Positions 18,947 to 27,955 of a DNA stretch of 64,000 bases are shown in pieces. Origin of the DNA: Profundicola sp048268105 (GTDB lineage Bacteria > Bacteroidota > Bacteroidia > Flavobacteriales > Weeksellaceae). The stretch covers positions 1 to 64,000 of the forward strand of contig JBLWWH010000002.1 of assembly GCA_048268105.1 (NCBI GenBank), read 5' to 3'. A program made the position numbers and the translations under genes. The notes under the pieces are model-generated. The model was not told the DNA's origin. It saw nothing but the letters and a program-made list of their open reading frames with translations, and ran no database searches. Position 1 is the first letter of the stretch; the number at the start of each line of letters is the position of its first letter.

Positions 18947-19930
18947 ATGAATAATATAAGCCTCATACTAGTCTTTTGCTTCCTATTTTTGAATTGTGAA
19001 CAAAAGCCAAGAGAGACATCTTTTTATTATTGGCGAAGTTCATTAGAACTAGATCAAACCGAAAAAGAATTCCTAGATGAAAGCAATGGAACTCATTTAT
19101 TCGTTCGATTTTTTGATGTAGATAAAGTCAATGGCAGGTTTGAACCACAGGGAATTATTACTAAAAAAGAATCTTTCGGCACGGATAAAGAAATCGTTCC
19201 AGTTATTTTCATTACCAATAGAACTTGGTTTGATATTACTTCAGAAGATTTAGATTTTCTTGTTGAAAAAGTCGCTGAAAGCATTTATTCTAGAGCTGAA
19301 GAATTGGACTTAAGTTTGGCGAATGAAATTCAAATTGATAGCGATTGGACACCAAGTACCAAACAAGCGTATTTTGAATTTTTGACAAGGTTAAAAACTC
19401 AAACACAAAAAGAAATCACTTCTACCCTCCGCTTACATCAGTTAAGAGATTTAGAAAACAATGGCGTTCCGCCGATAGAGAAAGCCTATCTCATGTGCTA
19501 CGCTACCTCATCGCCTTTAGAAGACACCGAAATCAATTCGATTTTAAATTATGATCTACTCCAGGCTTATTTGTCGAGTATAGAAGATTATCCTCTCGAA
19601 CTAAATTATGCACTCCCCATCTACTCTTGGGGAATCGTCAGCAATCAATTAGGCAAGAAAAGATTGATCAATGGGCTCTCTACACAAGTGCTAGACACAA
19701 CAGCTGGAATCGCCAAAGTAGCAGAGAATCAATATGAAGTAAAAAAGGATGGCTTTTATTTTAATCAATTCTTAAACACAGGTTTCAAAATCAAGATCGA
19801 AGAAATTCCCAATGAACTTATAGAAAAAAGTATTAACTTAATAGACCAAAAAACTCAATCTAAAGCACCTATTCTATGGTATCATTTAGATGCTAGATTT
19901 CTGAAAAACCGAAAAATCCTCCAACTATGA
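18947..19930 (+). CDS. Lipoprotein resembling DUF3142
   Basis: A lipoprotein signal (LFLNCEQ, Cys at about 17) starts a 327-aa periplasmic protein. The segments FYYWRSS, LFVRFFDVD, EIQIDSDWTPSTK and TLRLHQL suggest a TIM-barrel-like, glycoside-hydrolase-like fold of the kind grouped as DUF3142; this is from memory. Its stop overlaps the start of the 829-aa gene by 4 bp, so the two are translationally coupled. The function is unknown; an envelope carbohydrate role is a guess. Confidence 0.75.
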   Translation: MNNISLILVFCFLFLNCEQKPRETSFYYWRSSLELDQTEKEFLDESNGTHLFVRFFDVDKVNGRFEPQGIITKKESFGTDKEIVPVIFITNRTWFDITSEDLDFLVEKVAESIYSRAEELDLSLANEIQIDSDWTPSTKQAYFEFLTRLKTQTQKEITSTLRLHQLRDLENNGVPPIEKAYLMCYATSSPLEDTEINSILNYDLLQAYLSSIEDYPLELNYALPIYSWGIVSNQLGKKRLINGLSTQVLDTTAGIAKVAENQYEVKKDGFYFNQFLNTGFKIKIEEIPNELIEKSINLIDQKTQSKAPILWYHLDARFLKNRKILQL

Positions 19931-22416
19931 AAAAGTTTTTATTGAGCGCGCTTATATTTCACCTTGGAATACAACAGAGTTTTAGCTGTTCTTGGTATGA
20001 CCCAGACTCAAATTATTTCAATCTTTTTGTGCAGGAATTAGTTCAAGAAGAATCTTATTATCCATTTTTATTTACTCTCAATTCTACCTATTACGATGAT
20101 GATAATTTTTATGGAGAAAACAAGAAAAAAGCTCCGTTCATTTTAGATGAGAATATCGAAAATTGGGAAGACTATTTTCAAGGTGCATTAAGCTATGAAG
20201 AAACAGATGCTTTGGTAAAAATCATTGATCGAAAACATCTTAATAACTGGAAAAAAGGAAATCTCAGTCATGTATTAAGCAAGAAATTGGGCGCTGATTT
20301 CTATCACAAATATCAAGAAGGATTGGCCTACCTTTCCTATGCTAAGTATTTAGCACCCTATATGAAAATTAGCTACGTACCAAGCAACAATTGGTATTCA
20401 GAGCGATCTAAGGATGATTTAGATGTGACACATCTTAATTATAGTGAGGTATTAAATGTTTTAATAAAAAGCTATGAGCTTACAGATAATCAAGACATTA
20501 AACTTAGATATGCTTATCAAATTGTAAGATTAAACCACTATTCCCGAAAATATAATGAAGCCATTGCAGCTTTTAATAAATATACTGAACCACTGAAAAA
20601 AGATACGCCTATGTATTGGTATGCACTCGATCAGATGGCGGGGGCACAAAGAGGTTTGGGGATGTTAGAAAAAGCTAATCAAAATTTCTTTCAAGTTTTT
20701 ATTCACTCTAGAAACAAGAAAAAAAACGCTCATGCATCTATGCGATTAAATGATTGGGACGATTTTGAAATGCTTTTAAAAAATGCTAAAACTAAAGAGG
20801 AGAAAAACATGGCCTATTTTCTTTTAGCCTATAATGACTTCTCAAATCCGGTGTATTTCATGAATGAAATGCTGAAAATAGATACGAATTCTGATATTTT
20901 AAAAGTTTTAACCGTAAGGGCTCTAGATCAATTAGAAAGAAATCATTTGCCAATTTATTTCCAGTGTGATGATGACCAATGCCGCCACAGCAAAAGATTA
21001 CCATTGAAAACCGATGACGGTTATTATTACAACAGCTTCCGTCAGCTAAATGAGTTAAAACATATCATAACAAAAGCGCGGAAATCCTCTCAAAACGAGT
21101 TTTGGAGTTTAAGTTTAGCGCATATTCATTTCTTAGAAAAGGATTATGATACCAGTACATCGATTTTAAAAAATATTAAAACCAAGAATGCATTATATCA
21201 GAAGCAAATCAATCAAATGTTGGTATTGAACCATATCGTGGCTCAACCCAAGATTGATGCTGCATTTGAGTCTAAAATTTGGAGCGAATATCCAGCTTTA
21301 TTAAAGGCCCAAAAAAACGGTCAATTCACCGAAGATGCGCAAAATTTTATTCGAGATATTATGGCCAATCGTTATTTCTTACAAAATGATTTAGCGAAGT
21401 CATTTTTAATGAGCAATCAAGTTTCTGCCTTGCAATACAACCCAAGTTTAGCATTAACCCAGCAACTTGAATCCTTTATTCAAAAATCAAATAAAAATGC
21501 ATTCGAGCAATGGTTAATTGCTCATCAGAATGATATGGGTGATATTAAATCTTTCTTTCAACTGATTTATGGAGACCATGCTATGCGTAACGCCGATTTT
21601 GATAAAGCTGTCGCACATTATCAAAACGCACAAAATTTTATTGGTATTCAGCGAGATTATTATCTTCTTAATCGTCAAACTTGGGAAACTTCAGATAAGT
21701 TACCTAAAAATGCTTATAATGGTTTTAAGAATATTTCGAAGTATATCTTTGGGCAAGAGAAATGGGTGAGCTATGAAAGCCCAGAGCATATTTCATTAAA
21801 AGTGAATCATTTAAAGGAATTTTCATTTTTAAAAGATAAAATGAACAAACTTGAATTAGCAAAAGCTCTTCAGGAGTTAGAAAAAATCGGAAAGGGAAAT
21901 GATGCTAGAGCCATGAAGGCCAATGAACTGATTGGGAATGTTTTATTCAATACATCAAAGTTGGGTTATTTCAGACATGTGTTTGTTATGGACCTCAACA
22001 ACGCCCAAGGTCCAAAGTTTGAATTCAGTAGTAAAGCTCGAGAAAATCAACTTTATTATAAATATTTCACCGATTATAGTCATATCGAAGATGATAATTA
22101 TGATTTATCGATTCAATATTATCAGAAAGCCCTAACTTTAAGCAATGATCGCGAGAAGAGTGCTAACATTATCTTTCAAATGGCTAAGGCCGAGCAAGGA
22201 AAGTATTATATTTGGAAAAGCGCTCAAAATTGGGATATTGACTGGAACGATCCAGATTATCGACAAAAACAATTTGAACAAGAAGACTTTCAACTAAAGA
22301 CCAAGCGCGAAAATTATAGAAATTATTTTTCGATTTTACAGCGCGATTATGCCCATACACAAACTGTAAATCAGTTACAACAGTCTTGTTCTTATTTCAG
22401 CTATTACATGCTGTAA
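19927..22416 (+). CDS. Large exported helical-repeat (TPR-like) protein
   Basis: An 829-aa protein with a signal peptide (about 1-20, ending SFSCSW) and a long array of helical segments resembling degenerate TPR repeats (for example YNEAIAAFNKYTEPL, FDKAVAHYQNAQNF, YDLSIQYYQKAL). It is rich in Tyr, Asn and Lys. No catalytic motif is visible. The 4-bp overlap with the DUF3142-like lipoprotein gene suggests a two-component envelope complex in which this is the scaffold. The pairing is what I infer from the overlap; the job is unknown. Confidence 0.75.
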   Translation: MKKFLLSALIFHLGIQQSFSCSWYDPDSNYFNLFVQELVQEESYYPFLFTLNSTYYDDDNFYGENKKKAPFILDENIENWEDYFQGALSYEETDALVKIIDRKHLNNWKKGNLSHVLSKKLGADFYHKYQEGLAYLSYAKYLAPYMKISYVPSNNWYSERSKDDLDVTHLNYSEVLNVLIKSYELTDNQDIKLRYAYQIVRLNHYSRKYNEAIAAFNKYTEPLKKDTPMYWYALDQMAGAQRGLGMLEKANQNFFQVFIHSRNKKKNAHASMRLNDWDDFEMLLKNAKTKEEKNMAYFLLAYNDFSNPVYFMNEMLKIDTNSDILKVLTVRALDQLERNHLPIYFQCDDDQCRHSKRLPLKTDDGYYYNSFRQLNELKHIITKARKSSQNEFWSLSLAHIHFLEKDYDTSTSILKNIKTKNALYQKQINQMLVLNHIVAQPKIDAAFESKIWSEYPALLKAQKNGQFTEDAQNFIRDIMANRYFLQNDLAKSFLMSNQVSALQYNPSLALTQQLESFIQKSNKNAFEQWLIAHQNDMGDIKSFFQLIYGDHAMRNADFDKAVAHYQNAQNFIGIQRDYYLLNRQTWETSDKLPKNAYNGFKNISKYIFGQEKWVSYESPEHISLKVNHLKEFSFLKDKMNKLELAKALQELEKIGKGNDARAMKANELIGNVLFNTSKLGYFRHVFVMDLNNAQGPKFEFSSKARENQLYYKYFTDYSHIEDDNYDLSIQYYQKALTLSNDREKSANIIFQMAKAEQGKYYIWKSAQNWDIDWNDPDYRQKQFEQEDFQLKTKRENYRNYFSILQRDYAHTQTVNQLQQSCSYFSYYML

Positions 22417-22441
22417 AAATTTATCCAAAAAATATTAAAAC

Positions 22442-22930
22442 ATGAAACTACAATTTAAAGAAACTCAAAAATTAAGTCAATGGTGGCTTTGGTTGATACT
22501 CTTAACGAGTGCTGGTTTCATGATTTTTAAAACCTATCAGCACCTATTTTTGGAGGTGCAAGATGGTAATATCCCTATTTCGATTGAGGCATTGGTGGTC
22601 TTAACCATCTTACTCATTGGGTTAATTGTCATTTTTGGAATGATGAAATTAAAAACAGAACTTAATCAACAAGAGCTAAAAATCAGTTTTATTCCTTTTA
22701 GTAAAAAACATTTTTATTGGAGAGATATCTCAAGTGCCAAAGTGGTAGATTATGGATTTGTTGGCGGTTGGGGACTTCGTTTTTGGACAGCTCACGGCAC
22801 GGTTTATAACACCGGTGGTAATATTGGATTGGCACTAGAGTTTAAAAACGGAGATAAATTCCTGGTAGGAACTCAAAAAGAAGAGGAGTTAAAAGAATTT
22901 TTAAAAGACCTCGACCTTGAGAACAAATAA
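22442..22930 (+). CDS. Small two-helix membrane protein with PH-like domain
   Basis: Two hydrophobic helices (about 16-36 and 48-66) are followed by a beta-rich cytoplasmic domain (HFYWRDISSAKVVDYGFVGG, then ALEFKNGDKFLVGTQKEEEL). This layout is that of bacterial PH-domain-like membrane proteins. The function is unknown. It starts 25 bp after the large exported protein gene and probably shares its transcript. Two genes with a similar build lie at 36318 and 37107. Confidence 0.7.
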   Translation: MKLQFKETQKLSQWWLWLILLTSAGFMIFKTYQHLFLEVQDGNIPISIEALVVLTILLIGLIVIFGMMKLKTELNQQELKISFIPFSKKHFYWRDISSAKVVDYGFVGGWGLRFWTAHGTVYNTGGNIGLALEFKNGDKFLVGTQKEEELKEFLKDLDLENK

Positions 22931-22968
22931 GCTTTGATTTTTAATGATTACATCAAAACATTTTAAAA

Positions 22969-23457
22969 ATGAATGAAATTGATTTTAAGCATTTAGAACA
23001 CTGTATAGAACTGGCTAAGAAAGCCTTAGAGCTAGGCGACGAACCCTTTGGTTCGGTACTGGTTTCGGCGGATGGCAAAGTATTGTTTAAGGATCATAAT
23101 CATGTTGCTACAACTGGTGACAACACACAGCATCCAGAATTTACTATTGCCCGATGGGCGGCTATGCACATGACGGCTGAGGAGCGCGCAAATGCTACCG
23201 TCTACACTTCGGGCGAGCATTGTCCTATGTGTTCTGCGGCACACGCTTGGAATGGTCTCGGACGCATTGTTTATGCAAGTTCGTCTGAACAGTTGACCGA
23301 ATGGAAAAAAGAAATGGGAAATACATATGCTCCCATCAAGGCATTATCTATTCACGAGGTTGCGCCACATTTAGAAATAGAAGGTCCCGTTCCAGAGCTT
23401 GCCGAAAAAGTTAAAGCATTACATATTCGATCTTTTCAATCCAAAAAAGATAATTAA
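22969..23457 (+). CDS. Nucleoside/guanine deaminase-like zinc enzyme (CDA fold)
   Basis: A 162-aa cytidine-deaminase-fold protein. Zinc ligands and the catalytic Glu are visible as HPEFTIARWA (HPE in place of the usual HAE) and CPMCSAAHAW (PCxxC-like with EHCPMC). The start FKHLEHCIELAKKALELGDE and the motif GDEPFGSVLVS are typical of guanine deaminase/TadA-like small deaminases. TadA itself is usually similar in length but has HAE and PCxxCxGA, so I favour a purine or nucleoside deaminase. It ends at a strong terminator. Confidence 0.82.
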   Translation: MNEIDFKHLEHCIELAKKALELGDEPFGSVLVSADGKVLFKDHNHVATTGDNTQHPEFTIARWAAMHMTAEERANATVYTSGEHCPMCSAAHAWNGLGRIVYASSSEQLTEWKKEMGNTYAPIKALSIHEVAPHLEIEGPVPELAEKVKALHIRSFQSKKDN

Positions 23458-23460
23458 AAC

Positions 23461-23498
23461 AAAAAGCCTTAAAAGTCGATCGACTTTTAAGGCTTTTT
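23461..23498. terminator. Perfect 38-bp palindrome acting as terminator
   Basis: The sequence AAAAAGCCTTAAAAGTCG is followed directly by its partner through a CGATCG centre, giving a fully self-complementary 38-bp palindrome ending in a T run on both strands. It sits between the convergent deaminase and 603-aa protein genes. Confidence 0.8.
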
Positions 23499-23554
23499 AT
23501 TTTAAATTTAATAGCTCTAGCCTAATTATGTATTTCAGTTTATAAGTTATAAAC

Positions 23555-25366
23555 TTACATTGCATATTCCTCGTCATACATAATTTGTATCAGGGCTTCT
23601 TTGGCTGCCAACAATTGCTGTTGTATCGTCAGATTCTCAACCGTTTTTGGTGTAGAGAATAATTCTTGATAATAAGCAATTCCATCAGCAATATTCGCTT
23701 TAAAGATATCCCATTTTTTTACTTGTTTGCTACTAACTTCTTCTGTATAAGATTCAATTTCTTTTTGAAGATAATCTACATACATATTCAATTCCTTCAC
23801 AAACATATTGGGGCGGTTTTCATCTTTCATGATTGAAATCTTACCATAAATATGCTTCAACATGTGCTTTAGAGAAACCTCCTTATCAAAATAAGCAATA
23901 TTCGGTCCCGGACAAATTACAACACCTTGATCTTGTCCTTTGATTGGAATTTCATGATCCATTAAGGCTGCATTGGCCAAACCAACACACAAACATGCTT
24001 TCTCGGTAATCGTAAACTTAGTATCATTATAAGCCTGGGTCGAGATTTTATCTTTTTGAGCTTCTAAATCCTTTAATTTTATATCCTGAAACTTCTTAGC
24101 TGCCGTGCAAATTCCTTCTTTTCCAAATTCTTGGTTCAGTGTTAAATATTTCTTTGGACAAGAGCTTCCCGCTTTACCCTGTTCGATTCTTTTATTCTTA
24201 AAAAATTCATTAGAAGTTCCTTTCACGGTATTGAACGGAACGCCTAAAGGCGAAATCCCACTTAAATATAAATCTTCCTCCTTGGCTTTCCCTAATAAAG
24301 TTCGGGTTTCCTTATCCACAGAAGTAGCTTCAGGAACCATTAAAAAAGGTGAACCCCATCCTACTGAATCAACCTTATAATGATTGATTAAAAATTCGTG
24401 CTCATCTGAAGTTCCAACTCCACCCTGAACGGTAATTTTCAACTCTAAAGGTTCTTGCGGAACTGGTAATTCTTTTTGCTCTAAGGCATTTACTAAGATT
24501 TCATGCGTTTCTGCAATTAAATCTTCTTTCTTGTTTTTAAATTCTTCTAAGATCGGACCTAATAAAAATCCATTGGTAGCGAATGCATGCCCACCACAGT
24601 TTAATCCAGATTCCACACGATACTCAGAAACCCAAAGACCTTTCTTGGCCAAGAATTTCCCTTGAATAATCGCTGAACGATAATCACTCACCTTAAGAAT
24701 AATCTTCTTTTTCAATTCGTTTTTCTCGTTCGGGAAGAAATCTTCAAACTGCTCAAAATAACTATACAATCTTGGGTTCATTCCGGCAGATAATACCAAA
24801 GACGAACTCAGATTACTCTTCGCAAAACCTCTCAAAGAAGCATGCGCGTCATTAAATTCAATCGGTAATTTCTCACCTTTCACATAATTATCCTTGTCGA
24901 TTTTGGTCATGATATTCACGTCAATCTCGCCAGGCTTTAAATGTTTTTCTAAATAATGTAGGATATTCTCCTTCATAATCGTTCCTTCGTCCATCATATT
25001 CGAAAGACCTTCTTTCAAATCAGATGTGCTCGGCAACATTTCAATAAAGTTTTCTAAAGCTGCTTTATTCTCAGCTAATTCACTCTTGAATTTTTCGAAT
25101 TTATCTTTAACTATGGTATCTACCAAGTTTAAATAATTAGTAATTCGTTGAGCTCTGTGGTCTTGTACTTTCTTTGACGTTTCTTCATATGGAAGATTAA
25201 ACTTTTTACTGTAAAATGAATTCATTTTTTCAGCAAGTTCATCGTCAATGATCGAAATCACAGATGAAATACCATATTGTGCCACTCTAATGGGACTATC
25301 TATGGTAAATGCTAATCCCATTACAGGGATATGAAAATTATGAATTGTTTTTGGGGCTGTCATCAT
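23555..25366 (-). CDS. Uncharacterised 603-aa protein, possible FMN/Fe-S TIM barrel
   Basis: No signal peptide or membrane helix. The central part has flavin TIM-barrel features (YRVESGLNCGGHAF, then ELKITVQGGVGTSDEHEFL and SVGWGSPFLMVPEA), reminiscent of glutamate-synthase or nitronate-monooxygenase type FMN enzymes. Cys residues in GLNCGG, GSSCPKKYL, EGICTAAKKF and KACLCVGLANA could bind a cluster. The N-terminal ~180 residues and the C-terminal ~100 are helical and unfamiliar. I recall homologues in Bacteroidetes annotated only as hypothetical. The enzymatic reading is inference; the ORF itself is certain. Confidence 0.85.
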   Translation of the reverse strand: MMTAPKTIHNFHIPVMGLAFTIDSPIRVAQYGISSVISIIDDELAEKMNSFYSKKFNLPYEETSKKVQDHRAQRITNYLNLVDTIVKDKFEKFKSELAENKAALENFIEMLPSTSDLKEGLSNMMDEGTIMKENILHYLEKHLKPGEIDVNIMTKIDKDNYVKGEKLPIEFNDAHASLRGFAKSNLSSSLVLSAGMNPRLYSYFEQFEDFFPNEKNELKKKIILKVSDYRSAIIQGKFLAKKGLWVSEYRVESGLNCGGHAFATNGFLLGPILEEFKNKKEDLIAETHEILVNALEQKELPVPQEPLELKITVQGGVGTSDEHEFLINHYKVDSVGWGSPFLMVPEATSVDKETRTLLGKAKEEDLYLSGISPLGVPFNTVKGTSNEFFKNKRIEQGKAGSSCPKKYLTLNQEFGKEGICTAAKKFQDIKLKDLEAQKDKISTQAYNDTKFTITEKACLCVGLANAALMDHEIPIKGQDQGVVICPGPNIAYFDKEVSLKHMLKHIYGKISIMKDENRPNMFVKELNMYVDYLQKEIESYTEEVSSKQVKKWDIFKANIADGIAYYQELFSTPKTVENLTIQQQLLAAKEALIQIMYDEEYAM

Positions 25367-25897
25367 CTTGTTTTTTGGCTAAGGAAGAAAATTGTAGTTA
25401 TTTCAAAACTGATTGAAATCTAGAAAACTGAGTTTCTTTCATCCTTCCTGGCACTTATTTATTTGTTCTTAATTCAGTAAAAATACAGCTAAATTCTTGA
25501 TATTTCACACAATAACCCCATGGATTTCATATACTATTCATAAATAGTATTATATTTTTAATAATTATTCAATAATAATTTATCCCAAAATTTGTGTAAT
25601 AATATACCTAATGACTCATTTTGCTCTTAAAAATTTAGTTTCCGCCTGATTCTACTGAAAACTCACGAATACAACTTATTTTAAAATTTTGCTAAGGCAG
25701 GCTAATTTGTCGAGAGATTTTGGATTTAAAGGGCTTGAGCGAAGGGGAAAGAGGGAGAATGAAGAGTGAAGAAAGAAGAAAAGAGAGTAAAGAACAAAGA
25801 AGATAGAGAGCAGAAATGTTGAATTATTCTGCATCCTGATGAACAGCGAGTCTCTAAACCCTTTTCACCACACCCTAAACTAAATATAGCCCGAAGA

Positions 25898-25923
25898 GTC
25901 ATTCCGCACTTGATTCGGAATCT
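25898..25923 (-). repeat. Solitary copy of the dispersed hairpin repeat
   Basis: GTCATTCCGCACTTGATTCG followed by GAATCT is one B-type unit of the family described at 26981-27893, with one stem mismatch (ATTCGG in place of ATGCGG). Confidence 0.75.
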
Positions 25924-26381
25924 TTTATTTAAGTAGTTTAATGTGGTCTTAGTTTAAGCTTATTCCAGAAATGTTAACCCGAAAGTTCAACCTCCTTACT
26001 GCCTAGGTTTCGATACAAATTTTTCTAAAGAAAAATTCTCCTCCTCCTAACAGAAAACCTAACAACGTTGAACTCTGAGTTCCTCATAAATCCATGTTCC
26101 CGCCACGTAAATAACATAAAGAAAGATAAATATTTACAGCTATTAATATCCCCTCCAAGTGACTGAAAACATAACACGCTACACCCTAAATCCAACCCTT
26201 TTTTCAAGTCAAATCTGATTAAAAATCATATTAAATTCTAATGAATTTTACTTTAAAACCAGCAAAAAATGCTGTGAAAATACGCCATTTTCAGCCTCAA
26301 AATAGCCCCAAAATGATAGATATTTACAACAAAATTCACACTACCAGAAGCTGTAAATTGATGAATTTCAGCAAAATTCAG

Positions 26382-26513
26382 TTCATCCGCTTGAAATTTT
26401 ATTTCATCTAGATGATCAAATCACTTCATCCGCATGATGCAACAACTTTATGCGGATGAAATTTGTAGAACATGCGGATGAAATTGACAGTTTATGCGCA
26501 TAAAATTGGATAA
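26382..26513. repeat. Degenerate tandem repeat with 22-bp phase
   Basis: Six consecutive 22-bp blocks align, starting at 26382, 26404, 26426, 26448, 26470 and 26492. The best-kept blocks read ATGCGGATGAAATT with 8 variable bases. The first three blocks carry the reverse-complement half TCATCCGC in the same phase, so the array has a rough dyad around 26440. A 22-bp period is about two turns of B-DNA, which would place any bound protein on one face. Function unknown. Confidence 0.55.
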
Positions 26514-26516
26514 AAA

Positions 26517-26545
26517 AATAGCCTGAAACAGAATTCCAGGCTATT
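26517..26545 (-). terminator. Terminator for the minus-strand 90-aa ORF
   Basis: A 9-bp stem (AATAGCCTG, CAGGCTATT) with an 11-nt loop. On the minus strand it is followed by a T run (the A run at 26512-26518). It sits 25 bp after the stop of the 90-aa ORF, which supports that ORF being expressed. Confidence 0.7.
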
Positions 26546-26569
26546 CGATATTAGTTTTGCTCAGGGTAT

Positions 26570-26842
26570 TTAAATTACAATACCCCTTCGTTGTATCTCA
26601 ATTCTTAAATTTATTAATTGAATTTGCATAGAAATTGGACCACATAATTTTGAGAAATTAGTCTGCGATAGGATTGCTCCTATAGTATTCAATTTTAGTT
26701 GAAACTTTATAACTTTTTCAGAAAATTGAAAGTTAAGTTTTTCTAACATGTAAATCATAGAAATAAGTAAAAACATAATAAAGGATATGAAATCCAATTC
26801 ATGCATTAATGGATGATTTACTGCATTGATAGTATTATTCAT
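26570..26842 (-). CDS. Small putative membrane protein
   Basis: A 90-aa ORF with one hydrophobic helix (about 17-34, DFISFIMFLLISMIYMLEKL) and a C-terminal basic stretch. I do not recognise it. The intrinsic terminator right after its stop argues that it is transcribed. It stands alone between repeat-rich regions, so it could also be a remnant. Confidence 0.4.
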   Translation of the reverse strand: MNNTINAVNHPLMHELDFISFIMFLLISMIYMLEKLNFQFSEKVIKFQLKLNTIGAILSQTNFSKLCGPISMQIQLINLRIEIQRRGIVI

Positions 26843-26980
26843 TTGATATACTTCTAAGATTCACTACAAATTTAAATATTGCAAATTAAACATCATAGAC
26901 AAAATAGAGGAGTTTACTCGTCGTTTTTCCTAGTTGTTGATTTACAATGATTTAATTTGGGCTTTAGAGAAAAAACATAG

Positions 26981-27893
26981 AGATGCTGAATCAAGTTCAG
27001 CATGACAGGTATTACTTAACTAAAACCGCTAAACCCAAACCCGAAGCGTCATTCCGCACTTGATGCGGAATCTTTTTAATTCACCCCAACCATACCGCTA
27101 GATGCTGAATCAAGTCTAACATGACAAAATATTTTTTCAATTATTTATAAGAATTCCCTATCTTGTTTAAGCTTAAGCAACTCAAAATGAACAACTACTA
27201 CATTTACATTTTAAGCAATAAAAACAGAACCACATTTTATATTGGGGTTACACAACATCTCACAAAAAGAATATTTGATCATGCTAATAATCGAGGAAGT
27301 GTTTTTACTAAAAAATATCAATTAAGTGAGTTAGTCTATTATGAAGAGTTTCTTGATATTAATCAAGCTATTTTTCGGGAGAAACAATTGAAGAATTGGA
27401 AACGAAAGTGGAAAATAGATTTGATAAAGTCAATAAATCCTAATTTAGAAACTTTGGAAATTATATAAGTTCTTAATGCCTTTAAGAAATTTAATTGCCA
27501 ATAATTGATGAGATGCTGAATCAAGTTCAGCATGACGTGTAGCACTTAATAACAACAGCTGGATCTAATTTCAAAGCGTCATTCCGCACTCGATGCGGAA
27601 TCTCTTAAAACTAACCCATTCATTCCAAGAGATGCTGAATCAAGTTCAGCATGACAGATGCTGCTTAAATACAACCGCTAAATCTTATCCCATAACGTCA
27701 TTCCGCACTTGATGCGGAATCTTTTTAATCTAACCCAGTCATACCGCTAGATGCTGAATCAAGTTCAGCATGACTGGTGATGCTTAACTACAACCGCTAA
27801 ATCTAAGCCCGGAGCGTCATTCCGCACTTGATGCGGAATCTTTTAAAACTAACTCATTCATTCCAAGAGATGCTGAATCAAGTTCAGCATGAC
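26981..27893. repeat. Array of 119-bp units with paired inverted hairpins, interrupted by a GIY-YIG gene
   Basis: A-type hairpins (AGAT-GCTGA-ATCAAGT-TCAGC-ATGAC) start at 26981, 27100, 27511, 27630, 27749 and 27868. B-type hairpins (CGTCAT-TCCGCA-CTTGA-TGCGGA-ATCT) start at 27047, 27577, 27696 and 27815. A-to-A and B-to-B distances are exactly 119 bp inside each run, and A-to-B is always 66 bp. The reverse complement of B has the same frame as A (AGAT...ATCAAGT...ATGAC), so both are one family whose stems differ by compensating changes while loop and flanks stay fixed. Spacers are also similar from unit to unit. Where a B unit is expected after 27100 there is instead the GIY-YIG gene. Confidence 0.85.
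27187..27468 (+). CDS. GIY-YIG domain nuclease of the small YhbQ/UPF0213-like type
   Basis: A 93-aa single-domain protein: NNYYIYILSNKNRTTFYIGV holds the two halves of the GIY-YIG motif, followed by TKRIFDHANN (catalytic Arg region) and YYEEFLDINQAIFREKQLKN with the conserved Glu. I chose the ATG at 27187; an earlier in-frame ATG at 27163 would add an atypical 8-residue lead. Such proteins are predicted metal-dependent DNA endonucleases. It sits within the 119-bp hairpin array, between two same-orientation A units and in place of a B unit, which suggests it moves with, or acts on, the repeat. The link is inference. Confidence 0.85.
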   Translation: MNNYYIYILSNKNRTTFYIGVTQHLTKRIFDHANNRGSVFTKKYQLSELVYYEEFLDINQAIFREKQLKNWKRKWKIDLIKSINPNLETLEII

Positions 27894-27955
27894 AACTGCT
27901 AGAGTAAAAATGTTTAAATACTTAAGTCAGAAAAAACCCTACACCCTAAACTAAT

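Larger units (their letters stand above)
25367..26516. other. 1.15-kb gene-poor region with several repeats
   Basis: No convincing gene. It contains a purine-rich stretch (about 25739-25816, GAAGAGTGAAGAAAGAAG-like), one copy of the dispersed hairpin repeat (25898-25923), two copies of an ACACCCTAAA motif (near 25870 and 26186), and the 22-bp-phased repeat at 26382-26513. The 60-aa minus-strand ORF at 26025-26207 has no coding character. Confidence 0.5.

Noticed and set aside
26025..26207. 60-aa minus-strand ORF
   Set aside because: Basic, low-quality sequence in a repeat-rich non-coding region, no terminator or promoter.
26981..27893. CRISPR array
   Set aside because: The spacing is regular, but the segments between hairpins are themselves repeated and the hairpins alternate in orientation. 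There are no unique spacers and no cas genes.
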